A DNA stretch of 64,000 nt from Methanomicrobia archaeon (lineage in GTDB: Archaea; Methanobacteriota_B; Thermococci; Methanofastidiosales; NM3), in assembly GCA_030603445.1 (NCBI GenBank), contig JAUVXU010000001.1, positions 94,713 through 158,712 of the forward strand, written 5' to 3'. Under the pieces are notes generated by a model. The model was not told where the DNA came from and made no database searches. It saw only the letters and a list, made by a program, of their open reading frames with translations. Of the stretch, positions 50,707-61,158 are shown piece by piece. Each line of letters starts with the position of its first letter. The stretch's first letter is position 1. The position numbers and the translations under genes were made by a program.

Positions 50707-53511
50707 ATGGCATCGTCTTTTACATTACTTCATCCAAAATTGCGCAAAGTCATCGACTCTAAAAAGTTTGTCACACAGACACTACCTCAGGCAAAGGGAA
50801 TACCTGTGATACTTAATGGAGAAAATGTACTAATCATAGCTCGAACAGGTTCTGGGAAAACAGAGAGCGCTATGTTCCCTATTTTTTCAAAGATTCTTGG
50901 CATGAAAGACAAAGTTACAGGTATAAAATTATTATATATTGCACCCTTGCGAGCCCTTAATAGGGATCTTATAGATCGTATTGGTTGGTGGGCTGATGAA
51001 ATAGGCCTTACAGCTCAAGTACGCCACGGGGATACAACACAATATCAAAGAAGAAAACAAGCCCTATCGCCACCAGATATTCTCATTATAACTCCGGAGA
51101 CATTACAGGCAATGCTTACAGGGAAGCTTATGCGCGATAATCTAAAAACCGTTCGCCATGTTGTTATTGATGAAATTCACGAACTTGCGCCAGATAAAAG
51201 GGGAATGCAGCTTTCTGTGGGTCTTGAGCGCTTGCTCAGGATATCGGGCGAATTTCAGAGAATAGGTCTTTCAGCAACGGTAGGTTCTCCCGAAGAAATA
51301 GCAAGATTTCTTACTGGAATGCGCCCGTGCAGGATAATAGATGCTACTGAAAAGAAGATGTTCGACATCAAAGTTGAATACATCAAAGTTAAACCAGAAG
51401 ATGAAGAATTCGCACAAAGCCTCTCTACAAGCGCGGAGAATGCAGCTCGTGTGAACAGGATAAACGAGCTTGTGAATGAGAATGAGAGCGTGCTTACGTT
51501 TGTCAATACCCGTGAGATGGCAGAGGCTCTGTCGTCCAGATTCAATATATTCTCTGATGAGGTGGATGTACACCATTCGTCTCTTTCAAAAAAAGTGAGG
51601 ATAGAAACAGAGAAGAAGTTCAAATCGCAGCACATAAAGTGCATAATTTGTACTTCATCAATGGAACTCGGAATCGATGTTGGATCAGTATCACTTGTGA
51701 TACAATACATGTCGCCTAGGCAGGTATCGCGCCTTATACAGCGTGTTGGCCGTTCGGGCCATAAATACAATGAAAATCCAAAGGGAATTATTATTTCTGT
51801 AGATGCAGACGACATCTTAGAAGCGGCGGTCATTGCGCGACGTGCAAAGGAAAACGAGCTTGAGGAAATAAAAGTATGTAACAAACCATTGGATGTTCTT
51901 GCCCACCAGCTTATTGGTCTTTCTATGGAGATAGGGGATGTGAACAAAGATGAGGCTTTTGAGCTTGTCACACGTGCAGCACCCTACATTTCCCTTAAAC
52001 GAGAGGAGTTTGAGGATGTGCTTTCCTTGTTATCTTCACTTCGTCTTGTTTGGCTTGAAGATGAATCTTATCATAAGTCGAAATTTGCACTCAAATACTA
52101 CTTTGAAAATCTCTCTGTCATCCCGGATGTAAAAAAGTTTAGAGTAGTGGAGATAGCATCAAATCGTTCCATCGGAGTACTTGATGAGGAATTTGTCATT
52201 GAGCGGGCGAACATAGGAATGACTTTTATTATGAAGGGCCGTGCGTGGAACGTGATAGATGTTGGGGATGATATCCTAATTGTTGAGGAAACTTCCGGTA
52301 TGGCAGCAGCACCGGCATGGGAAGGAGAACTTATCCCAATTCCTTTCGAAATTGCCCGAGAGGTCTTTCATCTACGGGAAAGGATAGCTGAACATGCCCA
52401 CGAAATTAACTTCTCTGAGGAAATTTGTAGAAAATACCCTATGAACGAGGAGGCTTATAATATTGTGGAGCAGTATGTATTATCCCAAAAACCAAAAGGA
52501 ATCCCAACAGCCAATGGCATATATTTGGAGTTCTTGCAATCTCTTGCTATTTTTCACACAGGGTTTGGTTCTGTTATCAATGAAACAATTGGCAGGGTGT
52601 TAGCTGCGCTTTACTCCACAAAGTTTGGAACAAGCGTTGCTATGAAATCGGGTGCGTATCATATTGGATTCAAGTTTCCGTCCAATGTCACGCTCGAAGA
52701 TGTTACATGCATACTTGACTCACTACGCCCCGAGGACATTCGACCAATCCTGGAGCTTTCCCTTAAACGATCTAATATGTTTTTCTGGAAGTTCTCGCAT
52801 GTGGCCTCACGCTTTGGCGTCCTTTCAAATGATGTTGAAAAGTTCAAGATAAAATCTATAATGAATTCTTATGAGGACACTCCTGTATATCGCGAAACGT
52901 ACAATGAATTATTTAGTAAAAAGCTAGACGTTTCAATGGCCGAGACTATTGTAAGAGACTACAAAGATGGAAAGATACTCCTTAGTGTAAAGGAGCGCAA
53001 GCATGCTTCTCCATTTGCCCAAGCCTTACTTGCAAAGTTTGGTTATGGTGAGTTAATAGGGCCCAGGAGGCCAGAACGCGAGATACTAAAACTTCTTAAG
53101 AAGCGCTTGGAAGATCGCCGCATAAGGCTTTTTTGTATCTATTGCGGCAGATGGCACGCTTCGGTAAAGATAGGACATATGAACGAGAGCCCCAAATGCC
53201 CCCTTTGTGGAGCGCGTTTTTTGGCGATAATTGATAAGAAGGATGAGAAGACAAGAAAAGCTGTAATCAAGCGTATGAAAAAACAAGATATTTCTGAAGA
53301 GGAAGAAGAGCTTGTCATACGTGCGAAACGAACTGCTGATCTAATCTTGGTGTATGGGAAGAGGGCTGCAATGGCGTTATCTGCCCGCGGGATTGGGGCG
53401 CAGACCGCTGCCCGCGTTCTTGCAAAGATGCATCCAGATGAGGAATCGTTCTTAAAGGACGTGTTGGAGACTGAAAAGACATACGCTAGAACCAGGCGTT
53501 TTTGGGATTAG
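50707..53511 (+). CDS. lhr: Lhr-type superfamily 2 DNA helicase
   Basis: 934 residues. Helicase motifs: I ARTGSGKTES (K51), II DEIHELA (near 156), III GLSATVGS, V SSMELGIDVGS, VI QRVGRSGH. The Lhr-specific winged helix and beta domain follow, with a C-terminal zinc-like cluster (FCIYCGRWHASV, KCPLCGARF) and a helix-hairpin-helix-like end. Archaeal Lhr unwinds DNA 3'-5' and helps repair or replication restart. It is a single-gene unit. Confidence 0.92.
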   Translation: MASSFTLLHPKLRKVIDSKKFVTQTLPQAKGIPVILNGENVLIIARTGSGKTESAMFPIFSKILGMKDKVTGIKLLYIAPLRALNRDLIDRIGWWADEIGLTAQVRHGDTTQYQRRKQALSPPDILIITPETLQAMLTGKLMRDNLKTVRHVVIDEIHELAPDKRGMQLSVGLERLLRISGEFQRIGLSATVGSPEEIARFLTGMRPCRIIDATEKKMFDIKVEYIKVKPEDEEFAQSLSTSAENAARVNRINELVNENESVLTFVNTREMAEALSSRFNIFSDEVDVHHSSLSKKVRIETEKKFKSQHIKCIICTSSMELGIDVGSVSLVIQYMSPRQVSRLIQRVGRSGHKYNENPKGIIISVDADDILEAAVIARRAKENELEEIKVCNKPLDVLAHQLIGLSMEIGDVNKDEAFELVTRAAPYISLKREEFEDVLSLLSSLRLVWLEDESYHKSKFALKYYFENLSVIPDVKKFRVVEIASNRSIGVLDEEFVIERANIGMTFIMKGRAWNVIDVGDDILIVEETSGMAAAPAWEGELIPIPFEIAREVFHLRERIAEHAHEINFSEEICRKYPMNEEAYNIVEQYVLSQKPKGIPTANGIYLEFLQSLAIFHTGFGSVINETIGRVLAALYSTKFGTSVAMKSGAYHIGFKFPSNVTLEDVTCILDSLRPEDIRPILELSLKRSNMFFWKFSHVASRFGVLSNDVEKFKIKSIMNSYEDTPVYRETYNELFSKKLDVSMAETIVRDYKDGKILLSVKERKHASPFAQALLAKFGYGELIGPRRPEREILKLLKKRLEDRRIRLFCIYCGRWHASVKIGHMNESPKCPLCGARFLAIIDKKDEKTRKAVIKRMKKQDISEEEEELVIRAKRTADLILVYGKRAAMALSARGIGAQTAARVLAKMHPDEESFLKDVLETEKTYARTRRFWD

Positions 53512-53582
53512 ACGCATATTATTCGTTTAGCAAGATAAGATACGTATAATTGTATTTATCTTATCTCTATTTATGGAATTTC

Positions 53583-53939
53583 CTAAAGAACGCATTCTTT
53601 GCATGTCGTAAGGCCGCATTCCTTATTGCCCATTTTCCATTTAAGGCCCCATCTTTTCATTTCTTGCACGACACAGAGCAGCTCTTCACCTTTCTTTGTA
53701 AGCGCGTATTCGCTTTTTATTGGAACAAAAGAACTGTCAACATTTTTTTGAACAAGTTCTATTTTTTCCATCTCTTTCAATCGTCCCGAGAGAACTTTGG
53801 GAGTGATATCTTGCAACCCATTTTTTATTTCATTGAAGCGCTTGTACTTTTCCTGCCCTTTATATAGTTCCAGAAGGATGAGCAGCGTCCATTTTTTCCC
53901 AATCATATCTATGGTTTTGTATACAGTGCATTCTTTCAT
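53583..53939 (-). CDS. HxlR-family transcription regulator
   Basis: 118 residues from the ATG at 53939 (MKECTVYKTIDMIG); the ATG at 53948 adds three residues. A winged helix (KKWTLLILLELYKG, KVLSGRLKEMEK, TKKGEELL) with the N-terminal Cys (C4) typical of HxlR regulators, and extra cysteines at the tail (KECGLTTCKECVL). Such cysteines often sense thiol, NO or electrophile stress. It is divergent from hcp, with two palindromic boxes in the shared promoter. Confidence 0.88.
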   Translation of the reverse strand: MKECTVYKTIDMIGKKWTLLILLELYKGQEKYKRFNEIKNGLQDITPKVLSGRLKEMEKIELVQKNVDSSFVPIKSEYALTKKGEELLCVVQEMKRWGLKWKMGNKECGLTTCKECVL

Positions 53940-53957
53940 AGTATACATTTGGAAACT

Positions 53958-53989
53958 TACTAGTATATAAAGGTATATTTACTATAGTA
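53958..53989. promoter_or_regulatory. Two palindromic boxes in the HxlR/hcp promoter
   Basis: TACTAGTA (53958-53965) and TACTATAGTA (53980-53989) are both palindromes, centred about 23 bases apart, flanking a TATATAAAGG element. The layout suits a dimeric HxlR regulator blocking TATA-binding protein. Inferred. Confidence 0.45.
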
Positions 53990-54028
53990 GATATAATTAT
54001 AATACTGGCTTGTGTTATGTATTATGAT

Positions 54029-54034
54029 GGAGGA
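54029..54034 (+). promoter_or_regulatory. Ribosome-binding site deciding the hcp start
   Basis: GGAGGA seven bases before the ATG at 54042 selects that codon over the upstream GTG at 54012 and the ATGs at 54024 and 54027. Confidence 0.6.
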
Positions 54035-54041
54035 ATCAAAA

Positions 54042-55637
54042 ATGTTTTGTTACCAATGTGAGGAAACGGCCAAAGGGACGGGATGCACAGTCTCTGGGGT
54101 CTGTGGGAAAAAGGGAGATGTTGCTGATTTACAGGACAAGCTCATATACATGTTGAAAGGTATTTCATACTATGCAGTAGAAGCCAGAAAAGAAAATATA
54201 GAAGATGAAGAGGTTAATAAATTTATAATGGATGCTATCTTTGCAACAATAACAAATACCAACTTTGATGCCAAATATTTTGAGTCCATGATAGACAAGG
54301 CGTTTGAGTTACGCGATAGGATTGGAAAAAATGCGGGAAGAACGGATGCGCCTAATGGGGCAATTATAACTAAAGACGAACTGATGAGCAAGGATGTCGG
54401 GGTCCTAAATACAAAAAATGAGGATATAAGGTCCCTAAGGGAGCTTCTCATATACGGCATCAAGGGATTAGCTGCTTATGCGTATCATGCAGACGTGCTG
54501 GGTTACAAAGACCCTAAATTATTTGCGTTTATGCAAGAGGCCCTTATGGCAACAACAAAAGATCTCTCGGCAGATGAACTTGTGGCCCTTGTCATGAAGT
54601 GCGGTGCTATGGGGGTAGACGTAATGGCGTTGCTTGATAAGGCCAATACAGACACGTATGGCAATCCTGAGCCAACAAAGGTAAATATAGGGGTGCGTAA
54701 CAATCCGGGCATACTTATCAGCGGCCATGATCTTAAAGACCTGGAGATGCTGCTAAAGCAAACCGAGGGAACCGGAATAGATGTATACACTCATGGAGAG
54801 ATGTTGCCATCTATGTCATATCCTATGTTCAAGAAGTATCCTAATCTTGTGGGGAATTATGGGGGCGCATGGTGGAAACAAAAAGAAGAGTTTGACAAGT
54901 TCAATGGTCCTATACTTCTTACAACAAACTGTCTTGTCCCGCCCAAGGAATCCTATAAGGATCGCGTCTATACTACCGGGGTAGTTGGATATGAAGGCCT
55001 TGTCTATATCCAAGAAGTAGACGGAGAGAAGGATTTTTCACAAATTATAGAACACGCAAAGAAATGTGCTTCACCCCAAGAGATTGAAAGAGGAGAGATA
55101 TGGGGGGGCTTTGCCCATACTGCTGTGCTGTCTGTAGCAGACAAGATAGTTGATGCAGTCAAGGCCGGAAAGATAAAGCGCTTTATTGTCATGGCGGGCT
55201 GTGATGGCCGCCATAAACAGAGGCAGTACTACACGGACTTTGCAAATGCCTTACCAAAAGATACAGTAATACTTACTGCAGGATGCGCCAAATATAGATA
55301 CAATAAATTGGACCTAGGTGACATAGACGGCATCCCAAGGGTTCTTGACGCTGGACAATGCAACGACTCTTACTCGCTTGTCGTCATAGCATTGAAGCTT
55401 GCCGAAGCCTTTGGGCTGGATGATATAAACAAGCTTCCAATATCATATAATATCGCTTGGTATGAACAAAAGGCAGTACTGGTGCTTCTTGCGCTGCTAC
55501 ATCTTGGCGTAAAAAATATAATGTTAGGCCCTGTGTTGCCCGCATTCGTTTCCCCCAATGTTCTTAACGTTCTTGTGGAGAAGTTTGGCCTAAGGCCAAA
55601 CAGCGATGTTGAGCAAGATATTCCTGCACTTATTTAG
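54042..55637 (+). CDS. hcp: Hybrid cluster protein (hydroxylamine reductase)
   Basis: 531 residues from ATG 54042. N-terminal [15 protein letters not shown] and GVCG give the first cluster (C3, C6, C15, C21). Hybrid-cluster ligands lie in [53 protein letters not shown] and [10 protein letters not shown]. Hcp reduces NO to N2O or hydroxylamine to ammonia and protects anaerobes from nitrosative stress. Control by the divergent HxlR protein is likely. A terminator follows at 55644. Confidence 0.95.
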   Translation: MFCYQCEETAKGTGCTVSGVCGKKGDVADLQDKLIYMLKGISYYAVEARKENIEDEEVNKFIMDAIFATITNTNFDAKYFESMIDKAFELRDRIGKNAGRTDAPNGAIITKDELMSKDVGVLNTKNEDIRSLRELLIYGIKGLAAYAYHADVLGYKDPKLFAFMQEALMATTKDLSADELVALVMKCGAMGVDVMALLDKANTDTYGNPEPTKVNIGVRNNPGILISGHDLKDLEMLLKQTEGTGIDVYTHGEMLPSMSYPMFKKYPNLVGNYGGAWWKQKEEFDKFNGPILLTTNCLVPPKESYKDRVYTTGVVGYEGLVYIQEVDGEKDFSQIIEHAKKCASPQEIERGEIWGGFAHTAVLSVADKIVDAVKAGKIKRFIVMAGCDGRHKQRQYYTDFANALPKDTVILTAGCAKYRYNKLDLGDIDGIPRVLDAGQCNDSYSLVVIALKLAEAFGLDDINKLPISYNIAWYEQKAVLVLLALLHLGVKNIMLGPVLPAFVSPNVLNVLVEKFGLRPNSDVEQDIPALI

Positions 55638-55643
55638 TATTTT

Positions 55644-55680
55644 GGTGGCTTTGCCATCAATATTTTTTAATTTTTTTTTT
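55644..55680 (+). terminator. Terminator after hcp
   Basis: GGTGGC-TTT-GCCATC forms a six-base stem (one G-U) at 55644-55658, followed by two long T runs (about 55663-55680). Consistent with T-rich archaeal termination. Confidence 0.6.
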
Positions 55681-55771
55681 ATTACATTTTATAAACAGTA
55701 AGAAATGAGGATTTATCCTTTTATTATGTGAAATGGAGGGCGCGAAATGGCGTATTAGGGGCCCCGTATCC

Positions 55772-56464
55772 TTATAGGGATATGACAGTTTTCTTTAATT
55801 CTTGCAACGAAGTTATAACAGCATCCGCAGCAGCTGGTGAGTCTTCTCCATATCTACATAAAAACACTGCATGGATCCCGGCGGCTTTTGCCCCTTCTAT
55901 ATCGGCCTTTTCATCATCGCCGATGTATACCACTTCATCAGCTTCTAATCCTAAATTTTCTAATGCCCTGTTAAATATGATCTGATTTGGTTTTGCAATG
56001 CCAATGTCTTCTGAGATGACAGAGACACAAAAATATTTATCTATCCCCATATGGGCGAGTTTTCTGCGCTGCTGTCTGCTGCCCCCATTTGAAATAATGC
56101 CCAATTTGTATATGCCTTTGAGTTCCTTTAGGCATGCAAGCGCGTCGCCATACAAAGACCAGTGGCGTTCATAGAACTCCATATATTCCATAAACCGTTC
56201 GTAAGCCTCACGTTCTGAAAGAAGAACATCGAACTGCTTGAATACATATTGTGCACGCAGCGAACGGATCCTCTTAAATGTTATCTCTCCATTAACATAC
56301 TTTTCGAAGTAGTAGCCGCTGGCATATTCCCAGCATGAAATAAATTTATCGATGTTATCGATCTCTTCTGAACGGGTGGTTGCATACTCATAGAGTGCTT
56401 TTTCTTGGGCAGATTTGTGGTCTAATAAAGTGCCATCGATGTCAAATAGTACTGCACTAATCAT
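55772..56464 (-). CDS. HAD-superfamily phosphatase
   Basis: 230 residues. HAD motifs: I LFDIDGTLLDHKS (nucleophile and acid Asp), II GIISNGGSRQ, III K in IGIAKPNQIIF, and IV VYIGDDEKADIEGAKAAG. The helical cap between I and II puts it in class IA. It probably hydrolyses a small phosphorylated metabolite; substrate unknown. It has no co-transcribed neighbour. Confidence 0.9.
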   Translation of the reverse strand: MISAVLFDIDGTLLDHKSAQEKALYEYATTRSEEIDNIDKFISCWEYASGYYFEKYVNGEITFKRIRSLRAQYVFKQFDVLLSEREAYERFMEYMEFYERHWSLYGDALACLKELKGIYKLGIISNGGSRQQRRKLAHMGIDKYFCVSVISEDIGIAKPNQIIFNRALENLGLEADEVVYIGDDEKADIEGAKAAGIHAVFLCRYGEDSPAAADAVITSLQELKKTVISL

Positions 56465-56521
56465 ACTATAACAAAAAAATTACTCATTAAAAAAAGTTTG
56501 GGAAAAGAAAAGAAGATGGAC

Positions 56522-57376
56522 CTACAACAGGTCCTTGAGCAACTGCGGAACTTCGTGCGGCATTGTTGCAACTGGCACGCCCACTGCGTTTAGTGCTTTT
56601 ATCTTGCTCTCAGCAGTTCCGGTGTTTCCAGAGATAACGGCGCCTGCATGCCCCATCCTCTTGCCTGGTGGTGCAGTCTTACCTGCGATGTATGATACCA
56701 CTGGTTTTGTTATGTATTCTTTGATATATTCTGCTGCAAGCTCTTCTGCGTTGCCACCAATCTCGCCTATCATCACTATTGCTTTTGTGTCCTTATCTTG
56801 CTCAAAGCGCTCAAGTGTGGAAATGAAGTCCATTCCTATGACAGGGTCGCCTCCTATTCCCAGAGCTGTCGTTTGCCCCAGATCGTTGCGGGTCATCTCA
56901 TCGATTATTTCGTATGTCAAGGTGCCGCTTCGAGACAATAGGCCTATTGGGCCTTCCTTGAAAATATGGGGCGGGAGGATTCCAAGAAGCGCTTTTCCAG
57001 GTGAAATAAGTCCCGGGGTGTTTGGCCCAACTATATCTACTTCCTGTTCCTTTGCATGTTCTATAATAAACATTGCATCCTGCACGGGGACATGTTCCGT
57101 GATACAAACAACAGGAGATAATCCTAAAGAAATTGCCTCAAGGGCCGCATCTTTCATAAATCGCGATGGAACAAATATTATTGAGGCATCTGCTTCAACT
57201 TCTTCTACGGTATCATATATTGGTATGTCGCCCATCATTTGTCCGCCTTTACCTGGCGTTACGCCACCCACTATTTTTGAACCGTATAACTTCATCCTGT
57301 TTGAGTGGAACTGGCCCTGGCGGCCTGTTGCACCTTGCACAACTATCCTTGTTTTTTCATCTACGAGTATGGCCAT
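56522..57376 (-). CDS. sucD: Succinate-CoA ligase, alpha subunit
   Basis: 284 residues. N-terminal CoA-binding RIVVQGATGRQGQFHSNRM, a mid TPGLISPGKALLGILP, and the C-terminal GHAGAVISGNTGTAESK with the phosphorylated His. The enzyme interconverts succinyl-CoA and succinate with NDP phosphorylation, in the cytoplasm. Its gene follows sucC by five bases, an operon. Confidence 0.95.
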   Translation of the reverse strand: MAILVDEKTRIVVQGATGRQGQFHSNRMKLYGSKIVGGVTPGKGGQMMGDIPIYDTVEEVEADASIIFVPSRFMKDAALEAISLGLSPVVCITEHVPVQDAMFIIEHAKEQEVDIVGPNTPGLISPGKALLGILPPHIFKEGPIGLLSRSGTLTYEIIDEMTRNDLGQTTALGIGGDPVIGMDFISTLERFEQDKDTKAIVMIGEIGGNAEELAAEYIKEYITKPVVSYIAGKTAPPGKRMGHAGAVISGNTGTAESKIKALNAVGVPVATMPHEVPQLLKDLL

Positions 57377-57381
57377 TTAGT

Positions 57382-58497
57382 TCACACCCCTTTGACTGCT
57401 GCTTTTGCAGCTTCCTGCATGGATTGGTATAGTTCGTATCCTTTTTCGTTTAATATCTTTCTTGCTTCTTTTTCGTTGGTACCCATCATCCTGACATAAA
57501 CAGGCACTGAGGGATCAAATTCTAAAATTCCTCGTGCTATCTCGTCACACTTTGTGATACCGCCGAATATGTTGATAAAGATGGACTTTACTCCTTTCTT
57601 CAAATTTATTATCTCTAGGGCTTTTTTCATGTTCTCTGCGCTAGCCCCGCCCCCGATATCAAGGAAGTTTGCAGGTTTTCCTCCGTAATGATTTACAACA
57701 TCAAGTGACGCCATTACAAGTCCTGCACCACATCCTATGATGCCTACGTCGCCATCAAGTTCTACATATGCTAGTCCTGCTTCCATGGCTTTAATCTCAA
57801 TTGGAGTGTACTCCTGCGAGTCTTTAAAATCCTCTTTAAATTCTGTCTGTCTGAAGAGCGAGTTGTCGTCAATTACGAGCTTGGCATCAAGTGCCTCAAA
57901 ACCATTTGGAGTAATAGCAAGCGGATTTATTTCGATAAGTTCTGCATCCTTGTCTTGCATTATCTGCCCTAATTTGTAAATTATAGTTGCAAGGGATAGC
58001 ATTTCTTTCCCTTTATATCCCATTTTCGAGGCAACATTGCGGCATTGAAATTCCTGAATCCCTATTATAGGATCTATAAGTACGCGCTGTATTTTCTCAG
58101 GTGAAGTGGCTGCCACCTGCTCTATATCCACCCCTCCTTCTGTAGATGCTAGAAGGGTCATCTTCTTCTTGTTTCGGTCAATGACGAATCCAACGTAAAG
58201 TTCCTTTTGTATTTCAGAAGGCGTACATACAAGGAGTTTCTTGACAGGAAGTCCTTTTATTTCCATATTGAGGATTTTATTTGCCATTTCCATGGCCTCA
58301 TCCTCTGTTTTTGCAAATTTGATACCGCCTGCTTTTCCTCTTCCTCCAACTAGCACTTGCGCTTTAAGAATTACAGGAAGGCCAAGTTTGTACAGCACTG
58401 CCTTTAAATTTTCTACATTTTCAACCATGTATCCGGTCGAAGTAGGTATATCGTACTGTACAAAGATATCTTTTGCTTCATATTCCATTAACTTCAT
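57382..58497 (-). CDS. sucC: Succinate-CoA ligase, beta subunit
   Basis: 371 residues. ATP-grasp start MKLMEYEAKDIFVQYDIPT, VLVGGRGKAGGIKFAKTEDEA, ELIEINPLAI and the C-terminal NIFGGITKCDEIA, all typical. It provides the nucleotide-binding half. First gene of the sucCD pair, with an AT-rich promoter region upstream (58500-58760). Confidence 0.95.
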   Translation of the reverse strand: MKLMEYEAKDIFVQYDIPTSTGYMVENVENLKAVLYKLGLPVILKAQVLVGGRGKAGGIKFAKTEDEAMEMANKILNMEIKGLPVKKLLVCTPSEIQKELYVGFVIDRNKKKMTLLASTEGGVDIEQVAATSPEKIQRVLIDPIIGIQEFQCRNVASKMGYKGKEMLSLATIIYKLGQIMQDKDAELIEINPLAITPNGFEALDAKLVIDDNSLFRQTEFKEDFKDSQEYTPIEIKAMEAGLAYVELDGDVGIIGCGAGLVMASLDVVNHYGGKPANFLDIGGGASAENMKKALEIINLKKGVKSIFINIFGGITKCDEIARGILEFDPSVPVYVRMMGTNEKEARKILNEKGYELYQSMQEAAKAAVKGV

Positions 58498-58759
58498 AAG
58501 ACATACCTCTATACCATTTTCTAAAAATTAAATATTTTTAATTTAAATATCTTTTGGAAACTTATTTTAACTATTTGCCTTTATAATACATATATTTCAA
58601 TAAAAATTTTCTAATAAAAATAGTAATATGAAGTTATAGGCATGTTTAACCAGAATATTTTTGACATAATGATAATAAAAATTATTCTATTTATGCCCAC
58701 TAAACTGAATATAATGGAAAAAAGAATGGAAATGACAGAATAAAAAATAGAATAAACAG

Positions 58760-59176
58760 CTATCCTATATCACAAATTTTCCATTTCTCATTCTCAAATA
58801 CAAGTTTGAATGAATAAGGTATGCGTGACACTTCAGTGGAACCTTTTGGATAAATTTTAAGATCAGCGTCAACAACTGCAGATAGCCCCGTTATATGAGA
58901 TGAGATGTTTTCTATCTCAAATATTAGGTTTATGGCCTCTAGATCTTTAAATGTATCATTTAGGGTTTCAAGAATGGCCTTTTCACCCCCGGCACTGTCG
59001 ATAACTGCTGATGAGAGGGTTCTAATTACTTTTTGTGCATCACGTTCGTTTAACCCGTCATAATATATGCGGATAACGTCTTCAGGTGTTTCCTCTTTAC
59101 TATTCGAATCTATGCAAGCGCAGGAACCCACAACCAGAATAAGAATAAGTAGTGCCAATATTGGGTATTTTCCCAT
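58760..59176 (-). CDS. NTF2-like lipoprotein
   Basis: 138 residues. A hydrophobic leader (about 6-17) ends in VVGSCACID, a lipobox-like site. The body (EDVIRIYYDGLNERDAQKVI to YSFKLVFENEKWKICDIG) has the cone-shaped NTF2-like/DUF4878 pattern seen in exported proteins with unknown ligands. It stands alone between two AT-rich gaps. Confidence 0.65.
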   Translation of the reverse strand: MGKYPILALLILILVVGSCACIDSNSKEETPEDVIRIYYDGLNERDAQKVIRTLSSAVIDSAGGEKAILETLNDTFKDLEAINLIFEIENISSHITGLSAVVDADLKIYPKGSTEVSRIPYSFKLVFENEKWKICDIG

Positions 59177-59424
59177 AAGTTAGCTCTTATTGTATGCTTA
59201 AATATTTTTTGTTAAAAATGTGCACTTTATTCATGCGATGGATTGTTAATTCCCCTAATATATGCTCTTTTCATGTAATTTTAAATATTTCTTATTAAAA
59301 ATCCTACAATTCCTATAATTTACTTCTCAATTGTATATTTATGTGGATAAGGATTCATAACTATTGCACATCGCTTGTTATTTTTGCAATAGATATTAAT
59401 ATGTTCCAATAACATATTATTTTC

Positions 59425-60369
59425 ATGGCACTTGTTGCTGAGATGATATCCAAAAGTAAGAAGGACCATCTTATAGATGACCTTAAGAATACATATTTGC
59501 ACGAGGAGAAAGCAGAGATAAACGGCTGTTGTATAAAACTTATAACAGATAATACAAGTTTTAAAGAAATGTGGCAAGACAACTTCAATCACATCTCTGA
59601 ATTTATTAGGCCGCACGGCCGTATATTTTCTCTAAACGACCCTAGTAAACCATCTCTTGATTTGTATTACGAGCCTATCTCTAAAACGTGTTTCTTGTAC
59701 AATTGCACATATTATGGCTACGTAAAAAGCTTGGCACTGGCTATTGCTGGTGATTTTTTAGAAGAGTACCACTCGATACATTCCCGCTATTCTGTGCATG
59801 GCGCAGCAATAGATGTTTTTGGAAAAGGCATAGCCCTTATTGCTCCATCAGGGACTGGCAAGACAACTCTTTCGTACGGCCTGCTACTTGATTCACATTC
59901 CCGTTTAGTGAGCGATGACTGGTTCTATGCCCAGATAATGGGCGATCTGGTAATTTGCCGTGCATCAGAGAAAAATGTCTATATCCGCGATTCCATACAA
60001 AAAACCTATCCTGAGTTTAAGAGCGTCATACAATCAGCGAAGATGGATAACACTAACAGGGGCATTATAGATATAGGGGATGTGTTAGGCGACACTAAGA
60101 AAGCAGATTCCACAATAATGGCCCACACAGTATTTTTAGAGCGCGATATAGACGATGACGTTTTCTATAACATGTCGGTCAAGGAGGCACTCTCCTACTT
60201 AGTAAAGCATGATTTTTGTAATCCCCACATGATCATAAGCAATAAGCGCAAGGTAAGTATTCGTAAGAAATTTTTTAAGCAGTACTTCGAACGCACTAAG
60301 ATTTATATGCTAAATACGATAGAAACTCCAGCCCAATCACTTGAACACCTAAAACGCCTTATACACTAA
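59425..60369 (+). CDS. HPr kinase/PEPCK-like kinase of unknown substrate
   Basis: 314 residues. Residues 139-148 form the P-loop (IAPSGTGKTTLS) and LVSDDWFYA, an Asp pair, follows: the HPr-kinase/PEP-carboxykinase-like arrangement. HPr itself is not seen here, so the substrate is probably another protein or small molecule. Similar proteins occur near surface- and peptide-modification genes in other organisms. The N-terminal 130 residues match no known domain. Neighbouring CPBP-like and HerA-like genes lie on the same strand. Confidence 0.7.
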   Translation: MALVAEMISKSKKDHLIDDLKNTYLHEEKAEINGCCIKLITDNTSFKEMWQDNFNHISEFIRPHGRIFSLNDPSKPSLDLYYEPISKTCFLYNCTYYGYVKSLALAIAGDFLEEYHSIHSRYSVHGAAIDVFGKGIALIAPSGTGKTTLSYGLLLDSHSRLVSDDWFYAQIMGDLVICRASEKNVYIRDSIQKTYPEFKSVIQSAKMDNTNRGIIDIGDVLGDTKKADSTIMAHTVFLERDIDDDVFYNMSVKEALSYLVKHDFCNPHMIISNKRKVSIRKKFFKQYFERTKIYMLNTIETPAQSLEHLKRLIH

Positions 60370-60424
60370 TTTGGAAGGAAAAACCTTTTATGTTCCTTTT
60401 TTTCTTAGATAGTGTGGTGGAGTA

Positions 60425-61114
60425 ATGGCAGAGATATTACAAATTACCGTTATTGCAATTGGTTTGGGCCTGTTATCCGTGGCCCTACTTCGTTCGATTA
60501 TACCAAGTTTATACAAGCAGGACAGGAGGCTTGCCCAGTTAATCTACCTTAATTTTTTTTGGGTAGCGGTTTTCTTTGTTGTGTATCTTTATGAGAGAAA
60601 TACTATATCATCTCTTGGATTCACACTGGGAACTAGCCCAATAGTTACATTAGAGTATACTATTCTAGCAGTTCTTGTTACACTGTTTTTGTACATATTC
60701 TCTGCACGCAGGGAAAAGAACAAAGGCACGCTTCGTGTAGAGGAGGGTTTTCTGGTAATCGACAAAGAAAAGGTCGATTTGAGGATGATTTCCTATTTCG
60801 GATTTGCACAGACATTTCTTATGCAAATAATGTGGGTCGCATTGCCTCTTGAAATATTTTTCAGAGGCTACCTTATAACACGCATTGCGATGTCGTTCTC
60901 AGACTTTGCAGCAGTATTGTTATCGTCACTGGTATTCTTTGTTGCATATTTTGATAGACCTATCTTCGGAAATATTAACCTAATACTTGCGTTGATGTGG
61001 GGGTACTGCTTCATAGCAACAGGGAGTATTATCCCTGGACTTGTGGCGCATATGTTTATAAACACTATGAGTTTCTACTTTGCTAGAAACATCGCAATTT
61101 CAAGAAGAGTATAA
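60425..61114 (+). CDS. CPBP-family membrane protein with incomplete active site
   Basis: 229 residues with six or seven hydrophobic helices. The C-terminal CPBP (Rce1-like) region has L142-E143-I-F-F-R147-G in place of the usual EExxxR, F172-V-A-Y-F176 in place of FxxxH, and keeps H209-M-F-I-N213. Two of the catalytic or metal residues are thus missing, so it is probably not a protease. It may act as a chaperone or binding protein. A ribosome-binding-like GGTGG lies just before the ATG. Confidence 0.7.
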   Translation: MAEILQITVIAIGLGLLSVALLRSIIPSLYKQDRRLAQLIYLNFFWVAVFFVVYLYERNTISSLGFTLGTSPIVTLEYTILAVLVTLFLYIFSARREKNKGTLRVEEGFLVIDKEKVDLRMISYFGFAQTFLMQIMWVALPLEIFFRGYLITRIAMSFSDFAAVLLSSLVFFVAYFDRPIFGNINLILALMWGYCFIATGSIIPGLVAHMFINTMSFYFARNIAISRRV

Positions 61115-61158
61115 AGGGATAATAGTCCTTATATTCTATTTGTATTTTGGGCGATACA

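Noticed and set aside
51255-51971. 238-residue open frame antisense to lhr
   Set aside because: Lies over helicase motifs; Ser-rich shadow without initiation signals.
56535-57380. 281-residue open frame antisense to sucD
   Set aside because: sucD is a firmly identified gene; the opposite-strand translation (Pro/Ser/Ile-rich, no motifs) is a shadow of its codon use.
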